DNA of 64,000 bases from Cricetomys ansorgei. Its lineage: Eukaryota; Chordata; Mammalia; Rodentia; Nesomyidae. Location of the stretch: NCBI GenBank assembly GCA_026225945.1, contig JAMJFZ010000107.1:49136001-49200000 (forward strand), written 5' to 3'. Below are positions 23,440 through 36,047 of the stretch, in pieces. A program made the position numbers and the translations under genes. A model generated the notes under the pieces. It did no database searches, was not told the DNA's origin, and worked only from the letters and a program-made list of their open reading frames with translations. Positions within the stretch are counted from its first letter, which is position 1, and each line of letters opens with the position of its first letter.

Positions 23440-23530
23440 ACCTGAGCATGGCTCTCTGATAGAGCATTAGCCCAACATATGAGAGGTCCTGGTTTCAATT
23501 CCCACACTCCTATTTTCAGGGACAAAAAAG
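23440..23530 (+). mobile_element. ID-like tRNA-derived SINE fragment
   Basis: GGCTCTCTGATAGAGCATTA parallels the A box region of ID elements, and GGTCCTGGTTTCAATTCCCA is the B box region with its GGTTxxAxTCC shape. A short A-rich tail follows. It is likely an ID or the head of a B4. Confidence 0.6.
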
Positions 23531-24154
23531 AAAGTGTACGAATAGGAGTTAACACTACAATTAACAGGGAACACAGGAAAGGCAGCTGGAGGTTTCTGTT
23601 AAAAATATCTGGGCCAAGTTAACTACTGAGTTGACTTTACTAGAAAGATTTTCAGGAAAAAAGGTGGTTTACAAATTAGAGAACAAAACACATTCTATGC
23701 ATATATGAAATTCTCAAACAATTTTTAAAAATCTATACCAATCCCCAAATTAAACCATGTGCTATTTTATACTAGCCAGCTGCTGCATTTCTGTGTAATC
23801 TACCTTTGTGCTAATCATCAACATTCATGTTTTATGGGTGATAAGGTATTTGGTATATGATGCTTTGCTTCCTTACTTAATACAAAATGTTATTTTTTTG
23901 CCATTGTATAATAGATCCAGTTATCTGATGAATCAAAATATTGTGCCTCTATTACATGCATTATTACAGAATTTGGCTCATCTCATAACAATAATAACTG
24001 TGTGTTATCCTTGAAACAATTAAAAAAAACTAGGTTAACTACCATAATGATCCCTACTGTTTTCTTGGAATGGAATCTTATGGAATGGAATCTCTTACTA
24101 AGAGACTATCTGTGAACTGTCATTGGAACAAAGTCCAACTTGATATAAATCAAT
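23531..24154. other. Unassigned DNA holding one copy of a shared ~90-bp motif
   Basis: No gene. 23918-24005 is similar to 26775-26862, including CAGAATTTGGCTCATCT and ATAACAATAA, so it is a dispersed repeat of a family I cannot name. Confidence 0.5.
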
Positions 24155-24164
24155 TTCCAAGTTT

Positions 24165-24319
24165 GCTGGGCAGTGGTGGTGCATGCCTTTAATTCCAGCA
24201 CTTAGGAGACAGAGGCAGGCGGATCTCTATTAGTTCGAGGCCAGCCTTGTCTATAGAGTGAGTTCCAGGGTATCTAGAGTTACAATAGAGAAACCTTGTC
24301 TTGAAAAGCCAAAAAAAAA
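24165..24319 (+). mobile_element. B1 SINE, full-length
   Basis: Starts GCTGGGCAGTGGTGGTGCAT, continues CCTTTAATTCCAGCACTTAG, GGCAGGCGGATCTCTATTAG, TTCGAGGCCAGCCTTGTCTA, GAGTTCCAGGGTATCTAGAG and GAGAAACCTTGTCTTGAAAA, and ends in a run of 9 A. Flanks TTCCAAGTTT (24155-24164) and TTCCAAATTC (24320-24329) form an imperfect target duplication. Low divergence makes it one of the younger insertions here. Confidence 0.95.
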
Positions 24320-24329
24320 TTCCAAATTC

Positions 24330-25250
24330 ATGTTTATTTTTTCCTATTTACACCTCCATTTTATCTTTAATTCCATGCTCTCATATTGTATGTTCTGGCT
24401 AAAATTTCTAAATACTTTTAGTCTTCAGTGACCAGAATGTTCCATACATTCTTGTATACTGCTCTCTCTGTCTACAGCTTGGTTTTCAATCTAATGGCTA
24501 ATCCACCTCATTCTTCTGCTTGCTCTCCTTCTCATCTCCATTTCATTTGCTGACTCCCTACCTTCTGCCTATTTGATGGCACAGATGCCCAGGAGATGCT
24601 TTGTAAGCCATACTGAGAAACCAACCACATCTTTTAATTGACTGTGGGGGTCCTAGACCTCATTTTGAGTTCCCCATTTTGCATAATGATTTTTATAGAA
24701 TAGGCAGCCAATAGGTCTTCATGGATGCAAAGAGGGTTTGGAGGTGTAATTTTAAGTATAATGACAACCTTAATTTTGAATTTCAGTTAGTTGACATCAC
24801 TAAGAAATAATGAAATGACAACAGTAAGTTTCAGTGGAAGACTTGGCAAGTTTGCCATGTAACAGTGATGCTCATGGTGATAGGAAAAGAGAAAAGGAAC
24901 CCTGTGTCTCAGACTCATGCTCCTAATACTTGGTAGATTCCTTTTAAAAGATGCTTTAGCTATCATGGAGGTTGGAGTAGTGATGTGTACGTGAAAATGG
25001 GATTGAGTCATCTGACTTCTAAGGTTGCTTATGTTCTAAAACAGGCGACTCTTTAGAATCATCGTACAGTTACGGACAGGATTAACAATAACATTTTCAT
25101 GCTGAGAACTCTGTGGCTTGTGGTGTAATGTGTGATTGTGTGATTATATCTGTATAATGCTGTTTAAATCTAAGCAGGAATATATGCTTTTGTGAATGGA
25201 GTAAGATAATATGTGGCAACAAATGACTGCAGTCTTCATAAAATTAGAAA
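24330..25250. other. Unassigned DNA
   Basis: No gene or sure repeat. The minus-strand frame at 24787-25011 has no recognised domain. Confidence 0.5.
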
Positions 25251-25251
25251 A

Positions 25252-25393
25252 ATATTTTTTTCTGACACAAGATTTCATTTAGCCTGGAGTCATTATGTAG
25301 TCCAACTTTACCTAAAACCCACAGCAATCTTCATTCCTCACTGTTGTGAGGAATAAGTATTATTACGCAGGAGTAAGCCACCACGGCAGGCAA
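25252..25393 (-). mobile_element. Old B1/PB1-like SINE, antisense
   Basis: T-run start, then reversed B1 order: GACACAAGATTTCATTTAGCC, TCATTATGTAGTCCAACTTT, CACAGCAATCTTCATTCCTC, and GAGTAAGCCACCACGGCAGG at the far end. The divergence is high. Confidence 0.7.
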
Positions 25394-26120
25394 AACAATC
25401 TTAAGCAAGTATAACCTTTTCTGCTTTAAATGTTATAGACATTTACATATAACCCACTTAATGTTAGAAGTATTATGTGTGACTGACAACATATCAGACA
25501 TAATTCATAGTTCTTTTAGTACTATACAGAGGCTACATTTCTGTATATATTGATTATGCATATTGATCAAGAATTCAGCAAACTGAGATGTATATAGAGA
25601 TGCTACTTTTGAGAGAGATGCATTTCTTTGTCAATGCATGGCATTATTTTCCTTCAGAGAGAAATGATCCTTAGTGAGATTGTATTGGGCTTAGTGTCAA
25701 ATTTTTATGGATAAAAATCTTAGTGAGAACCTGGATTGCAGAATTGAAGTTATAGAATGGAAATAAGATATTCTAAAAGGCCAGAGATGTACATTTTAGA
25801 AAAGAAAGCTCAAAATAGAAAAATAACATATTCGGTGTGTAAATATTATTTCTAAGTAGAGATATAAGTAATTGAATATCCTAGTAGGACATTTTAATTT
25901 TATACATCAAAATGTCCAAAATAGAGCAGGAAAAATCATAAAATTGATTATAAGAGTCATGAAAGGGTAAGTAAAATGTAAATAAACCTGAAAATAAAAA
26001 TCCAAATATAAAATATAGTTTCAGAGACTATCAACTTGATAAATATAACTCATACTCAAGAACAAAACAAAAAAGATGCCATGAAAGTTGGAAGACCTGT
26101 TAAAAGCAGTATTTCAATGA
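25394..26120. other. Unassigned AT-rich DNA
   Basis: No gene or repeat recognised. Confidence 0.55.
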
Positions 26121-26124
26121 GAGA

Positions 26125-26212
26125 GATATGAGAGAGAAGGGGATAAAATGCCTAAAATTCATTATATAAATGTGTAAACTGTCAAATAAAAAATTTAAAT
26201 GAAGAAAAATAA
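26125..26212 (+). mobile_element. Possible L1 3' terminus
   Basis: A purine-rich GAGAGAGATATGAGAGAGAA is followed by ATAAATGTGTAAACTGTCAA and ATAAAAAATT. This resembles the usual rodent L1 tail (GTATGAAATTCTCAAATAAT type). It is short and uncertain. Confidence 0.4.
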
Positions 26213-28480
26213 GACTTTCATGTTAGTTTCTCATAACAGTTGTCATATTATATGAAATAAAAATTAGAGTCTAAAAATAATTCAGAAGTGACAGAAAATT
26301 AACAAAAATACAAGATAGACTCATAAAGTCACTAATAAAGTTCTAAAATGAAGTCACAACAATAATTGACTTATGATAAAAGTAAATAAGTATAAAAATA
26401 TCCATCATTCAAAATTGTATCATTACATTTTATATTTAAGTCCTTTGTGGAATGTGCTATGAAGTGTTAGGTTGATAGACATAGACATAATGATTTCCAT
26501 GGTTTCTTCATGAAATTAGATACATACATCTGTAATTATAATATAATGTGACAAATAGTGGCGCAGAACTTATAAAACTAAGCATAGGTTTTTAACTAAC
26601 CCTGAAGAATCAGGGAAAGAAAATCTTTGCATAGAGTCGATATCTGAAGTCTACCTCGAAAAGAAATACAATTATAAATCAAAAAAAATTCGTGTGTTGG
26701 AAGGGCTGGGAAAATCAGAATAAAGTAGAACACAAAGCCAATAGCAAGCAGAAAATAGGAAAAGATGGAAAGTTCTATCTGGCTCGGTCTATGTGGGGAC
26801 CTGTATTATGTGCACTATTGCAGAATTTGGCTCATCTGATAACAATAAAAACTGTGTTCTGGGACAAGAAGTCCAAGAGATGGTCAAGGTCCTGGTCTTA
26901 AAGGTTGTCATCACATCTGTACTTTACTTTCAATGGTGTTGTATAGAGTCAATCCTAAAAAATCGTGGCTGGAGATTGAAGTCATAGAAAAAATAAATAA
27001 AGATATTAACTGCAACAGAATTTTTAGTGTTGGACACTGTAGGGCAACAGAAACATTTAAAAAAATAGTTGGCGAGAAGATTCACGAGGGAAATATCAGT
27101 CGTCATTGAATGCTTATTTTATAATAAAGACAAGAATAAAATATAAAAACAATGGAAATAAATAATTTTCAGGATAGTGTGTTATAATACAAACATCAAA
27201 TTGATGCAAAATTCAATTGTGATGAAGTTCAAAGGGAGAAACATTTTGAATTCTTCTTTGATAGGAACTTCAGGAAGATAATTTTAAAAAACTCTAATGA
27301 CTCAGTTTCAAGTAAAATAACCCATAATCTCACTTAAATATTGTTTCAGGTGTCTTCCAAATTGTAACTAGTTGTAAATAGTTACAAATTCTGGATCTTT
27401 GTTCTTCTGGAAAGTTCAAAAGTACTATGTGAGTGAAAATAAATTAAATCTTCAGGAAAGCAATGTCCAAAGTCATTTCAGAGTAATGAAGATACAACAG
27501 CTATGACAGAAGATCTGAACTTTAAAACTGATTTTAAGAGAGTGTTGATGCCCAAAACCAAATAATTCAGACTACCTTTTCATTGTAATAAAACTTAAAT
27601 TATTATCAAGTGATTTCTCAGTAGAGTTTCTGAAATTTTTTTGTCACAATATTGTTGCTTTAACAGGTTTTCCTTGTAAGAAATGATTATGTATGTAACC
27701 TTTTTAAAGTCTCAGCAAAGTTATCCTACCCGAAGAGGAACAATGTAAGCAATCAAAGAAGCAATCACATTCTGGAGTGGTGTGTGTATTGGATGTTATA
27801 TATTCTTGTGCTCATTGGCACATCACAATTTAGATTTTAATGCATTACAGTAATTTTCCTAGCCCCTCATTTCAATCACAAAGCCTCTAAAGAAACGAAA
27901 ATGAAATTCAGTAAGTCCATAGGAAGCCATTCCCCAGACAATGGTACTTCTCTGCTGTTGGACCAGAAAGAAGTTTACTTTGGATTTATTTGCTACAAAG
28001 CATTTTTAAAGCAAATCCAAGACATATCTGTGTTGTAGAAAAGTGATTCAATGTCTTTAAAATACCTTTAAATATGTTGAAAGTAACTCTTTAAACAATC
28101 TTGTTTGCTTGTTCATTGGGGAATCCCACTGCGCAGTATTTTATGACTTTTTTCTGTTTTTTAAGTATCCTTGGAAAAGCTGGAATTGGGTATCCTTTAA
28201 CATGTGCTCTTATACATCTTTACAAACTGAAACTGGCTAAATTGGGTCTTAACTGGTAGGAGAGTATTTTAGTACTTATAAGATGACCATTTAAAACATG
28301 GTTTTTAAATTACCCTAAGTTATTCAAAATGAAGCATTCAATTTTACCCTTTCCAATTTATTCTCAAAATACTCGCCTTACCTTATGTGTTTTACTTCAA
28401 ATCATATGGAAGCATTAAGTTAAAAATGTTATATTGCTATTACTAAAAGTCAAGATTTATTAAACAAAAATCTCTGTGGC
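26213..28480. other. Unassigned AT-rich DNA with second copy of the shared ~90-bp motif
   Basis: No gene. 26775-26862 resembles 23918-24005. The frames at 26692-26901 and 26793-26987 overlap that repeat and are not supported. Confidence 0.5.
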
Positions 28481-28483
28481 CTG

Positions 28484-28900
28484 TGTATGGTACCTTTTTA
28501 TGAGGTGTTAGACTAAGATTTCCAAGAGGCCCATAGACTTTACAGGTTGTTATGATCAGAACAAGTTGTTATGATCCCACAGTTGAAGATACCAAGAATC
28601 TTCTTCACAAGATATAGAAGAATCAAATTGGAACTGTTCTAGAAACTTCCTTCATGTTGGCTATTCTTCTTAGATCATGAAGGTATTCAGAGGTGCTCTG
28701 CAGGCTATTGGTGAGAAAAATCACCAATGGTCTTAACCAGCTGTGAACTCTATAACTAAATCACTATCCTGTCAAGCAAGATGTAGCCACTGTTGCAATA
28801 GTACCACATGTATGTAGATTAACCCACACTTTAGGATTTCATTTGAGGCCCATTTCACTGGTTGGAATTCTTGCATAGTGCTACAGAGAGTTAACATGTA
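28484..28900 (+). mobile_element. Possible LINE 3' UTR-like relic
   Basis: Phrases such as TATGGTACCTTTTTATGAGG, GGAACTGTTCTAGAAAC, CTTAGATCATGAAGG, CTCTGCAGGCTATTGGTGA and ATCACTATCCTGTCAAGCAA resemble a rodent L1-type 3' UTR that I recall only roughly. Call by weak pattern. Confidence 0.35.
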
Positions 28901-29394
28901 CACACATCCACACAAACACACCAATACATATATATTTCACACACACAAATATTATAACAATATATTAGAGTAATTAATGTATGCACAACTATTACCTTGC
29001 TTTAACTTCCATTATGCATAATTTTGCAACAAAATATGATAGTCTTTCAAATTTGTTAACCATGTATATTTTTTCTCTTCCTGTAATCTTTCTTAAAATG
29101 AAGTCATTATATTTTAAAACTGGCACTTCTACACACAACTCCTGTACCTAAGGCTCAGAAATGATAGTAAAAGATAGTCAGAAGGCTTATAGGAGCCAGA
29201 AAAATAGGATGAGTGTTGTGAGATTATGTCTTCTAAAACTGTGAGAGAAACTGTACCCATGGGCACATAAAGAAGACTTGAGTAAGCACAGCACAGACAG
29301 ACAAGCTACTGTGGAAGGAAGAAATCACAAGGAGCCTCAGCTCTAGACAAAGAATTATAGGCTACTAAGGAATGTTGAGAGAGGTAGAAATAAA

Positions 29395-29665
29395 ATACTT
29401 TTCCAAGGGGAACATCCCCAGATTGATTATCTATTACCAATATATCATTTCTGAAATCTAATATCTATAATAAAAATATAAGGAACTGAGCAGGTTGTAT
29501 TTATATATTTATGAATGTGTGTGTGTGTATGTGTATAACAATAATTAAAGAGATGGAGGTTGGGAATTTGAGATACATCAAAAGGGTACATTGGAAAGCT
29601 TGGAGGAAAGAGAAGAAAGAAAATGAATTAATTATATTTTAATTTCAAAAAAATTAAAATATGTT
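29395..29665 (+). mobile_element. L1 (Lx-like) 3' UTR end
   Basis: GGAACATCCCCAGATTGATT, GGAACTGAGCAGGTTGTATT, a TG/TATG stretch, TAACAATAATTAAAGAGATGG, GGGAATTTGAGATAC, GGAAAGCTTGGAGGAAAGAG, AATTATATTTTAATTTC and an A-rich end. Order matches 195-426 and 46435-46853. Confidence 0.78.
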
Positions 29666-29786
29666 ACAAACAAAAATTATATGGTTATATTAAATATGAT
29701 TGGATTAATATACTATCACTTTTCCTCAGATTTTATAGATGCTTTGATTGTTTTCATAAATCAGATTCTTCTACCTTGAATAAATA

Positions 29787-29788
<2 letters not shown>

Positions 29789-29821
<33 letters not shown>

Positions 29822-29874
29822 GAGATGCACACACACAAACACACACACATGCACGCACACACACATGCATGCAA
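29789..29874. repeat. (CA)n microsatellite, compound
   Basis: A pure CA run to 29820, then CAGAGATG, ACAAAC and CATGCACG interruptions. Confidence 0.96.
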
Positions 29875-29939
29875 TATTGATCTATTTAATGCTTCCTGGA
29901 CTCTCTCAATTTGAAATATTTGTACATTATAACTTTACT

Positions 29940-30345
29940 ATTGTTCTACTTATTTTTCTGCTCCTGTGATAAATACCATGACCAGAAACAACTTAAGGAG
30001 GAAAGGGTCCACCATCAACGGGAGTTAAGGCAGAAACTCAAGGTAGGATTTCATGCAGGAAATGAAACAGACCCAAATCATGGAAGAGTGCTCTTTACTG
30101 TCTTTCTCTTCTGCCTTACTCACTTATCTTTCTTAAATAACCTAGGTGTACCTGCCCAAGAATGGAGAGTTTATGGTTATATGGCCCTCCCCATATCAGT
30201 TAGCAAGAAAGAAAATGACCCACAGATATTCTCTCATGCCAACATGATGAATGCATTTCCTCAGTTAAGATTCCCCTCTTCACAGTTGTATATTGCTTTG
30301 TATTAAATTGACAAAATTTAACCAGCTCAACCACTACAGCATAAT
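29940..30345 (-). mobile_element. LTR-like rodent repeat, antisense
   Basis: Starts CTGCTCCTGTGATAAATACC, ATGACCAGAAACAACTTAAG, GAGGAAAGGG, as the reverse of the repeat at 40925-41365, which ends with a matching CAAGTTGCTTTTGGTCAT phrase. Mid phrases GGAGTTAAGGCAGAAACTCA and GTACCTGCCCAAG also match in reverse. The 131-codon frame at 29911-30306 lies inside it and is not a gene. Confidence 0.7.
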
Positions 30346-30444
30346 TATGTTGAAAATGCAGTAATGGGCCTGGTTTTTGAGAAACAGGTAGGAATCTGAA
30401 AATTGACTTGATTCAATTGTTTTTGTTATAAGCCCTGAACTTCA

Positions 30445-30587
30445 GTTTTAAAATGTATGTGTATGTGCATGTGTGTATCTTTGTGTGTGTGTGTTGTGTT
30501 AAACACTTGTGTGAGTGTATGTACATGTGTACGGAGGCCAGAGATTGTCATTTAGTCATTTAGTATCTTTCTGAATTCCTCATAACT
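30445..30587 (-). mobile_element. TG-rich SINE-like fragment
   Basis: An imperfect TG tract (30450-30530) is followed by ACGGAGGCCAGAGATTGTCA and TCTTTCTGAATTCCTC, a combination seen in antisense B3/B4-associated rodent repeats. The element is incomplete. Confidence 0.4.
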
Positions 30588-30589
30588 AC

Positions 30590-31925
30590 ACCTTAGTTTT
30601 ATAAGTTCTTTGAGAGTTTTGGACATGTTGTTATCATACCCATCCCCCTCTCACAACTCCTCCCAGATCCACTCCCCCTTCCCTACCCACCTAACTTTGT
30701 GGGGTTTTTGTCAACTCTGTGCCACAATATTCTTGGATATGTAGTCTTCCAGTGGAGCATGGGAAACTTACCAGGGACTATTACAAAAAAGTTTCTCCCT
30801 CTCCCATCAGCTAATGATTGCCAATCTCTCCATGGCTAAGTAGGGAATTAAATATCCAACTACCCTCTTCATTTTAGGAGGTAATCTGGCTGAAGTTTGC
30901 ACAAGTCTTTTCCCTGTTGTCATGACTGGTATGTGTTCTGTGGAGCTTGCCTGTGGTGTCCAAAAACCACTGTGTTCTTGTAGTTATCCACTCCTTCTTG
31001 CTCTTATTCTTTCCAACCCCTTTTCTGCAATAATCCTTGAGCTGTTGGAAGGAGTATGTATACTATATGTGCTTCACTTAGGGCTGATCATTCTTCTTTT
31101 ATTCTCTGTATCTTCACTAGTTCTGGGTCTCTATATTAATTATCATATATTGCAAACAGAAGATTTTCTGATGAAATTTCCAAAATGTCCTGATCTAAGG
31201 ATTTAATGAGATCCATTTAGAGTCAATTTAATACAGTGTTCATTTAGCATATAATAGGAAAAGGTTCTCCACTAGGGCCCATGAACTGTCCAGCCATAGA
31301 TCTTGGCCCAATAATGGTATCAGGATATATTTCGTCTTGGAGAGTGGGACTTAAACACAGTCAAACAATAATTGGTTATTCCCTTGATGTTTATGCCTTC
31401 ATTTTCTGGTGGGAATAACTTGTCAGGCCAGTCATTAATGTAGAGCACAGGGTTCATAGCTAGGTATGATTGATGATTACTTTTATCTTCTGGTAGTATG
31501 TATAGCACCTTTGAACACTATGACAGCTAGCCAGTAATGACAAAACTTCCAGGTCAGTACCAGTTTGATTCTCCATGTTCTATGACTCAGGTATATGGAG
31601 TCTTCAGCAATAGGTTTTTACTGTCAAGTTCTGGAAGTCAACCTATAGGACTGGCAATAGCCTATACTGTTCAGGGCTCTATGAGAATCTCTGGCCAATA
31701 ACTCCTAAATAATTATACCATTTCTATCACTGGACTTTTAGAGACCTGGTTTTTCACTGAATCTAGACTTCACTGATTTGATTAGGTGGATGACTAATAA
31801 GCTCCCAGAATATGTCCAACTCTTGCCCCCAGCCCGGGGTTTCATATGTCAGCTACTGTTTCTGGCTTTTGCATGGGTGTTGGAGACTTGAAATCAGGTC
31901 ATCATGCTGCACAGGGAGCACTTAA
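30590..31925 (-). mobile_element. Rodent L1 (Lx-like) 3' UTR, antisense
   Basis: Begins with reversed tail phrase TTTATAAGTTCTTTGAGAGT, then CTCCTCCCAGATCCACTCCC, ATTCTTGGATATGTAGTCTT, CTTGAGCTGTTGGAAGGAG, GGTCTCTATATTAATTATCA, GGTTCTCCACTAGGGCCCAT, TAGCACCTTTGAACACTATG, CATGTTCTATGACTCAGG and GTCTTCAGCAATAGG. About 1.3 kb of UTR with no ORF2. Its first part aligns with 20560-21056. Open frames inside are chance. Confidence 0.82.
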
Positions 31926-34084
31926 CTAAATTTTCTTCATAGCCTCATATGATGCTATCATTACAAAAATGATATTTTCATATTTTCTTTACAAACTTAA
32001 CTGATATTATTTGAATTATTAGTTACATAAGAAGGCTCTATGGATTTTATTGGTGCTATCATAATGAATAATAAAACATTTTACTAGATGTAGACTCTTA
32101 ACAATTTCTGGAAATGAAGTGATTCTTGTAATGTAAAAGCTATGTATATGTACAAAGTCAGCACCAGGACAGTCAATTAGATTTTAGTAAATTTTTTCCT
32201 TTCTCAATTTATGTTGAAAAGGAAAGCTATGCATTATGATACAGTGGAGTATCTGGTGGTCCTCTGAAGGTGTTGATTTTAAGTCTTATTATGACCTAGA
32301 AGAGATTTTTCTTAGTCTAAATTATCTAGTTTAAGTTCTTGGTAAAATAACAGCAAAGGCAATACAACTCTTTTCAGAAGAACATAAGGAATTGAAATCT
32401 CCATTAAAAACAGACTAAAAGGAAAGACAAATCTTCTCTTTCTCTTCAAAGAAGACAATATCTTTACTTAAGATTACTCATTGCAAACATATGCTCACAA
32501 TGATTCTGGTAAAGCACACAAACGCTTTGGTTGTTAGCAAACCAAAGAAGTCTTCCTTAGGAGTCCTCAGAGCTAAGCTGTGACACACAAAATTTATTGT
32601 TCTATTCTACTTTTACCTGATTCAATGGAAGAAAGACAAAGACCCTGATACACCTCCAAAATGAGAATGTTTTGGAAAAAGCTGATAACTCAAAGCAGGA
32701 GATATTAGGATATACAAAATGAGAGAACTTAACTACTTATAACACACTAACTGGCTTACAATCTAATTATTTGCTCACCTTATACTTTTATTGGTGGTCA
32801 TATATGTTGAGAATTAATGTAAACAAATAAAATGATTCAAAACTCATTGATACAGGAATATTAAATTTTAATAAGCATGGGAGTTCTTTTGTTAAGCATC
32901 AATTCAGGTCATCTAGTCATTGATAGGTAATATTCAATATATTGTTTTTGGCCATTACTTATGTAAGCTATCACTTTTTAACTTAAAGACATTCTAATTT
33001 CTTAAAAAAGCTACATAAATATGCAATATAAAGTAACATGTTTAGACATTTTCATCTTACAGTAATATTTCTAGAATGGCAAAAGACTGGTATTTTGATT
33101 AAGTGATAAGATAAAGATGCAAAACTATGAAGCAAAGTGCCATTTAAACTAAACTATTAGTTTAAAAATTGTGACAATTTTTTTTTTTGCAAAATAACTA
33201 TACAATGCATATTTCTCTTTTCAAATCTCAAATCCAGGTTTTTATATTTTCTGTGTCTGATAATCAAAAGCACTATAAATGCTGATATACTAAGGGCAAT
33301 TCAACCAACTTAGAGTTGCAGATGTATAAAGAAAATTTAACAAATTGTTGCAGTGTGTTCCATGAACATTATTTGGCATTCAATTTATTTTCAAAAATGA
33401 CGTGGGATCTAAGAAATGCAATCTCACATCAGAAATGGTGACAGCATGTCCTAAAACCACCAAGGATCTTTGCAGAATAAACACAAGAAGCATTTCAGTG
33501 GGCGAGCTCTTAAGACATAGTAAGTGGATTAATTGGTTATCTGGTGATTTTGATCAGATTGCATTTAAATATGTTTGCAAATCTGTTAAAATGTTAGTAA
33601 AACTCAAATTTATATTATTGGAAGAGTTGGGACTAAGTACTTAGCTGACATCTAATACACATTTCACTGTAACAACTTATAAACTCTATAAGGAAATTAT
33701 TCCTATTTTGGACCTTCAGTTTTCTGTATCCATTATCCCTTCAATATTTCTAATTTGCCATAAATGCTTCATAAACTTGTTTAATAAAATACAAGCAATA
33801 ATATATAATATATATTAAGAAATTATATGACCTGGGAATATTTGGATTGGTTTAACTTGGCCTGTGATGGGCAATCTGCTTATCTCCCGTATATAATGCT
33901 ACTGATTATCTTTTGTTTCAATCATGGAGAAAATGTTTATGGGCTTCAAGGATGGTACGATTTTTAAGGTCTTGATGTTTAATAGGAGAAGCAAGTAGTT
34001 TGTCTTTGAAAATGAAATTGTTGGACTCTTTCTCAAAGAAGAATTTATTTAGATCCTTCCTGCTTATTCTTGTTCAAGATAAGC
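31926..34084. other. Unassigned AT-rich DNA
   Basis: No gene or repeat recognised. A T run at 33179-33188 and the 80-codon frame at 33402-33644 carry no recognisable domain. Confidence 0.5.
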
Positions 34085-34610
34085 TATGATAATTCTTCAC
34101 GGAGGCATGCTGTCTGCCTGTGGGGTGAAGCCACCTTTTGAACATCTGCACTTTCCATATGCTCTTATCCTGAAAGTGCTGTGCTTCGGCTTAGTGCTGA
34201 TCAGCCCACACAGAGCTAATCAGGGCACAATGATGCCAAAGCATGTACCTCCAATTAAGGGCACTACAGCCCACACTCCCATCATGGCTGTTGGCTGTGT
34301 GACCTTGCATCCTCAGAGCCTTGAACATTCAATCTGGCAGAGGGGCATGCATGGCTGTGTTCCATTATTTAGATATTTGTCCTTCATCTTCAGCTTGTTT
34401 GTCAGAAACTTTACCTGTCAGTATGCTGAGCAATAGTTCAGAGAAGAGAGCTAGGTCTGTGATGACTAATGGGTCCTGTTTTGCTGACCCTGGCACGATT
34501 TGGGTGCTTCTTAAAAATAAATTTTACACAGTACAAGTCACCAGGAAGGTGGGTTTAATGAAGTGGAGCCATATGAATGTTGGCATTTTAGCTCACGATT
34601 AACCTGCATA
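34085..34610. other. GC-richer non-repetitive block
   Basis: GC content is visibly higher than in the flanks and I see no mobile element. Two overlapping plus-strand frames (116 codons at 34086-34436, 93 codons at 34321-34602) show no domain and no usable splice signals that I trust. It could be a conserved non-coding element or an old unrecognised repeat. Confidence 0.45.
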
Positions 34611-36044
34611 GACACCAAATTTTGCAAAATTTCTGTTAGCCAGCTGTGAATATGACAGGATAATCTATTAGGTAGAGGAGAAAAATATTCAGATTTAGGT
34701 ATGAATGTAAAATAAGAAACGTAGGTACAATGTATCTGGTTTTAGATACTGTCATTTTTATTTTGGATTTGTCACATTAAGAGAAAGAAGACAGTAAACA
34801 GGTTTGCTTCCTGTATGTATCAATTTATTCATTAAGTAGCATGTTTTATGTTTTTTGTTTGTTTTGCTTTCCTTGATTTTATTGTTATTGTTCCTCTTGC
34901 CATGAGTTTGGTAATGTGCAAAGGTGACAAAATAAAAGTTCCTATTATCAAGTTACAGAGTTATAGTGCAATACATATAGAAAGATATGCCATTATTTTT
35001 CCTCATTAAAATTCATAATAGAACACAAAACAATGGCATAGTCCTCTCAGTTCTGTTCACAGTATTCTATGTGAAGAAACAGAAGGATGGGGAAAATTAT
35101 GTCCACAGCTAAAAGGCTCAAAGGATGCTTAGATCTAAGAGTCTGGAAGGAAAGCCTTCCTGTGGTTAGTGTTATGAGAATAACAAGGCTTGATCTGAGC
35201 TCAGGGTAAGGACCTGGGAGGGCTGTTCTACACAGAAGACATTCCAGACTAATGTCCAGAGAGGATTTAAATTGCTCAGGGACAAAGACCTGCTTATGTG
35301 AAGTTTTAAAAATAGGCTTAAAAATGAACAGCGGAAGGGTATCTCATCACTGCATATCATTATCAAGATTTAGCATCAGTTTATTTCATTCATATTAAAT
35401 ATTTAGTTATTAGAAAAATAAAGAGTGGCCTAGATTGTCTGGAGAGGACATGTCAAAGGAACGAAGCTTTCAGATGTGTGGAATTGCAAAGGCTTGAGGA
35501 ACTATGCCCAAAGCATGAGCCTGGGCTTAGGGATGGAAATGCGACTCAAGGACAACCATCCGTTCTGCTCCCACACTTTATTGAGCATCACGAGCATGTG
35601 ATTGAGTCTGAAGAGCTGAGTAAGCTCAGCTTCTCAAAGTCTCCTTGATGATCTCTGTTGGCTAGTAATGGTAGTCTACAGACCTTGAGAAGTGAGATCA
35701 TAAGGAGACTCAAGGTGCTTCAGTCATAGAAGTCTCCCCACTGGGCCCTTTCTGTCCCACAAGTAACGTGCCACTGCCTGGATATGGTGATTGCTTCATG
35801 TAGACCAGTTGTGCTACTATGCATGATCACATTCCTGTGCTCAATTTCCACATTTCTTCTGAAATTCCTACAGAGTCATGTGTTATGAGTTCCTAATTTC
35901 AGGACTTGGGAATTTTCAGTTTTGTGTAACCAGAGTCATGCTTAGCCAATTACCCACCACACATCATCAAATATAACATTAGTAATCATCATCATCCTCA
36001 GTTCACATTTGAGAATTTATCTGAATCCAGCAATACATTGAATG
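34611..36044. other. Unassigned DNA
   Basis: No gene. A short stretch at 35070-35120 (GAAGAAACAGAAGGATGGGG) may be an antisense MIR core but is too short to call. Confidence 0.5.
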
Positions 36045-36047
36045 TGA

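Noticed and set aside
24787..25011. 74-codon minus-strand frame starting MTQSHFHVH
   Set aside because: No domain recognised, no neighbouring signals, and length expected by chance.
29911..30306. 131-codon plus-strand frame with a hydrophobic start resembling a signal peptide
   Set aside because: It lies inside an antisense LTR-like repeat whose other copies are at 39890 and 40925, so it is a chance frame.
35070..35130. Antisense MIR core
   Set aside because: Only one phrase fits, which is too little to call.
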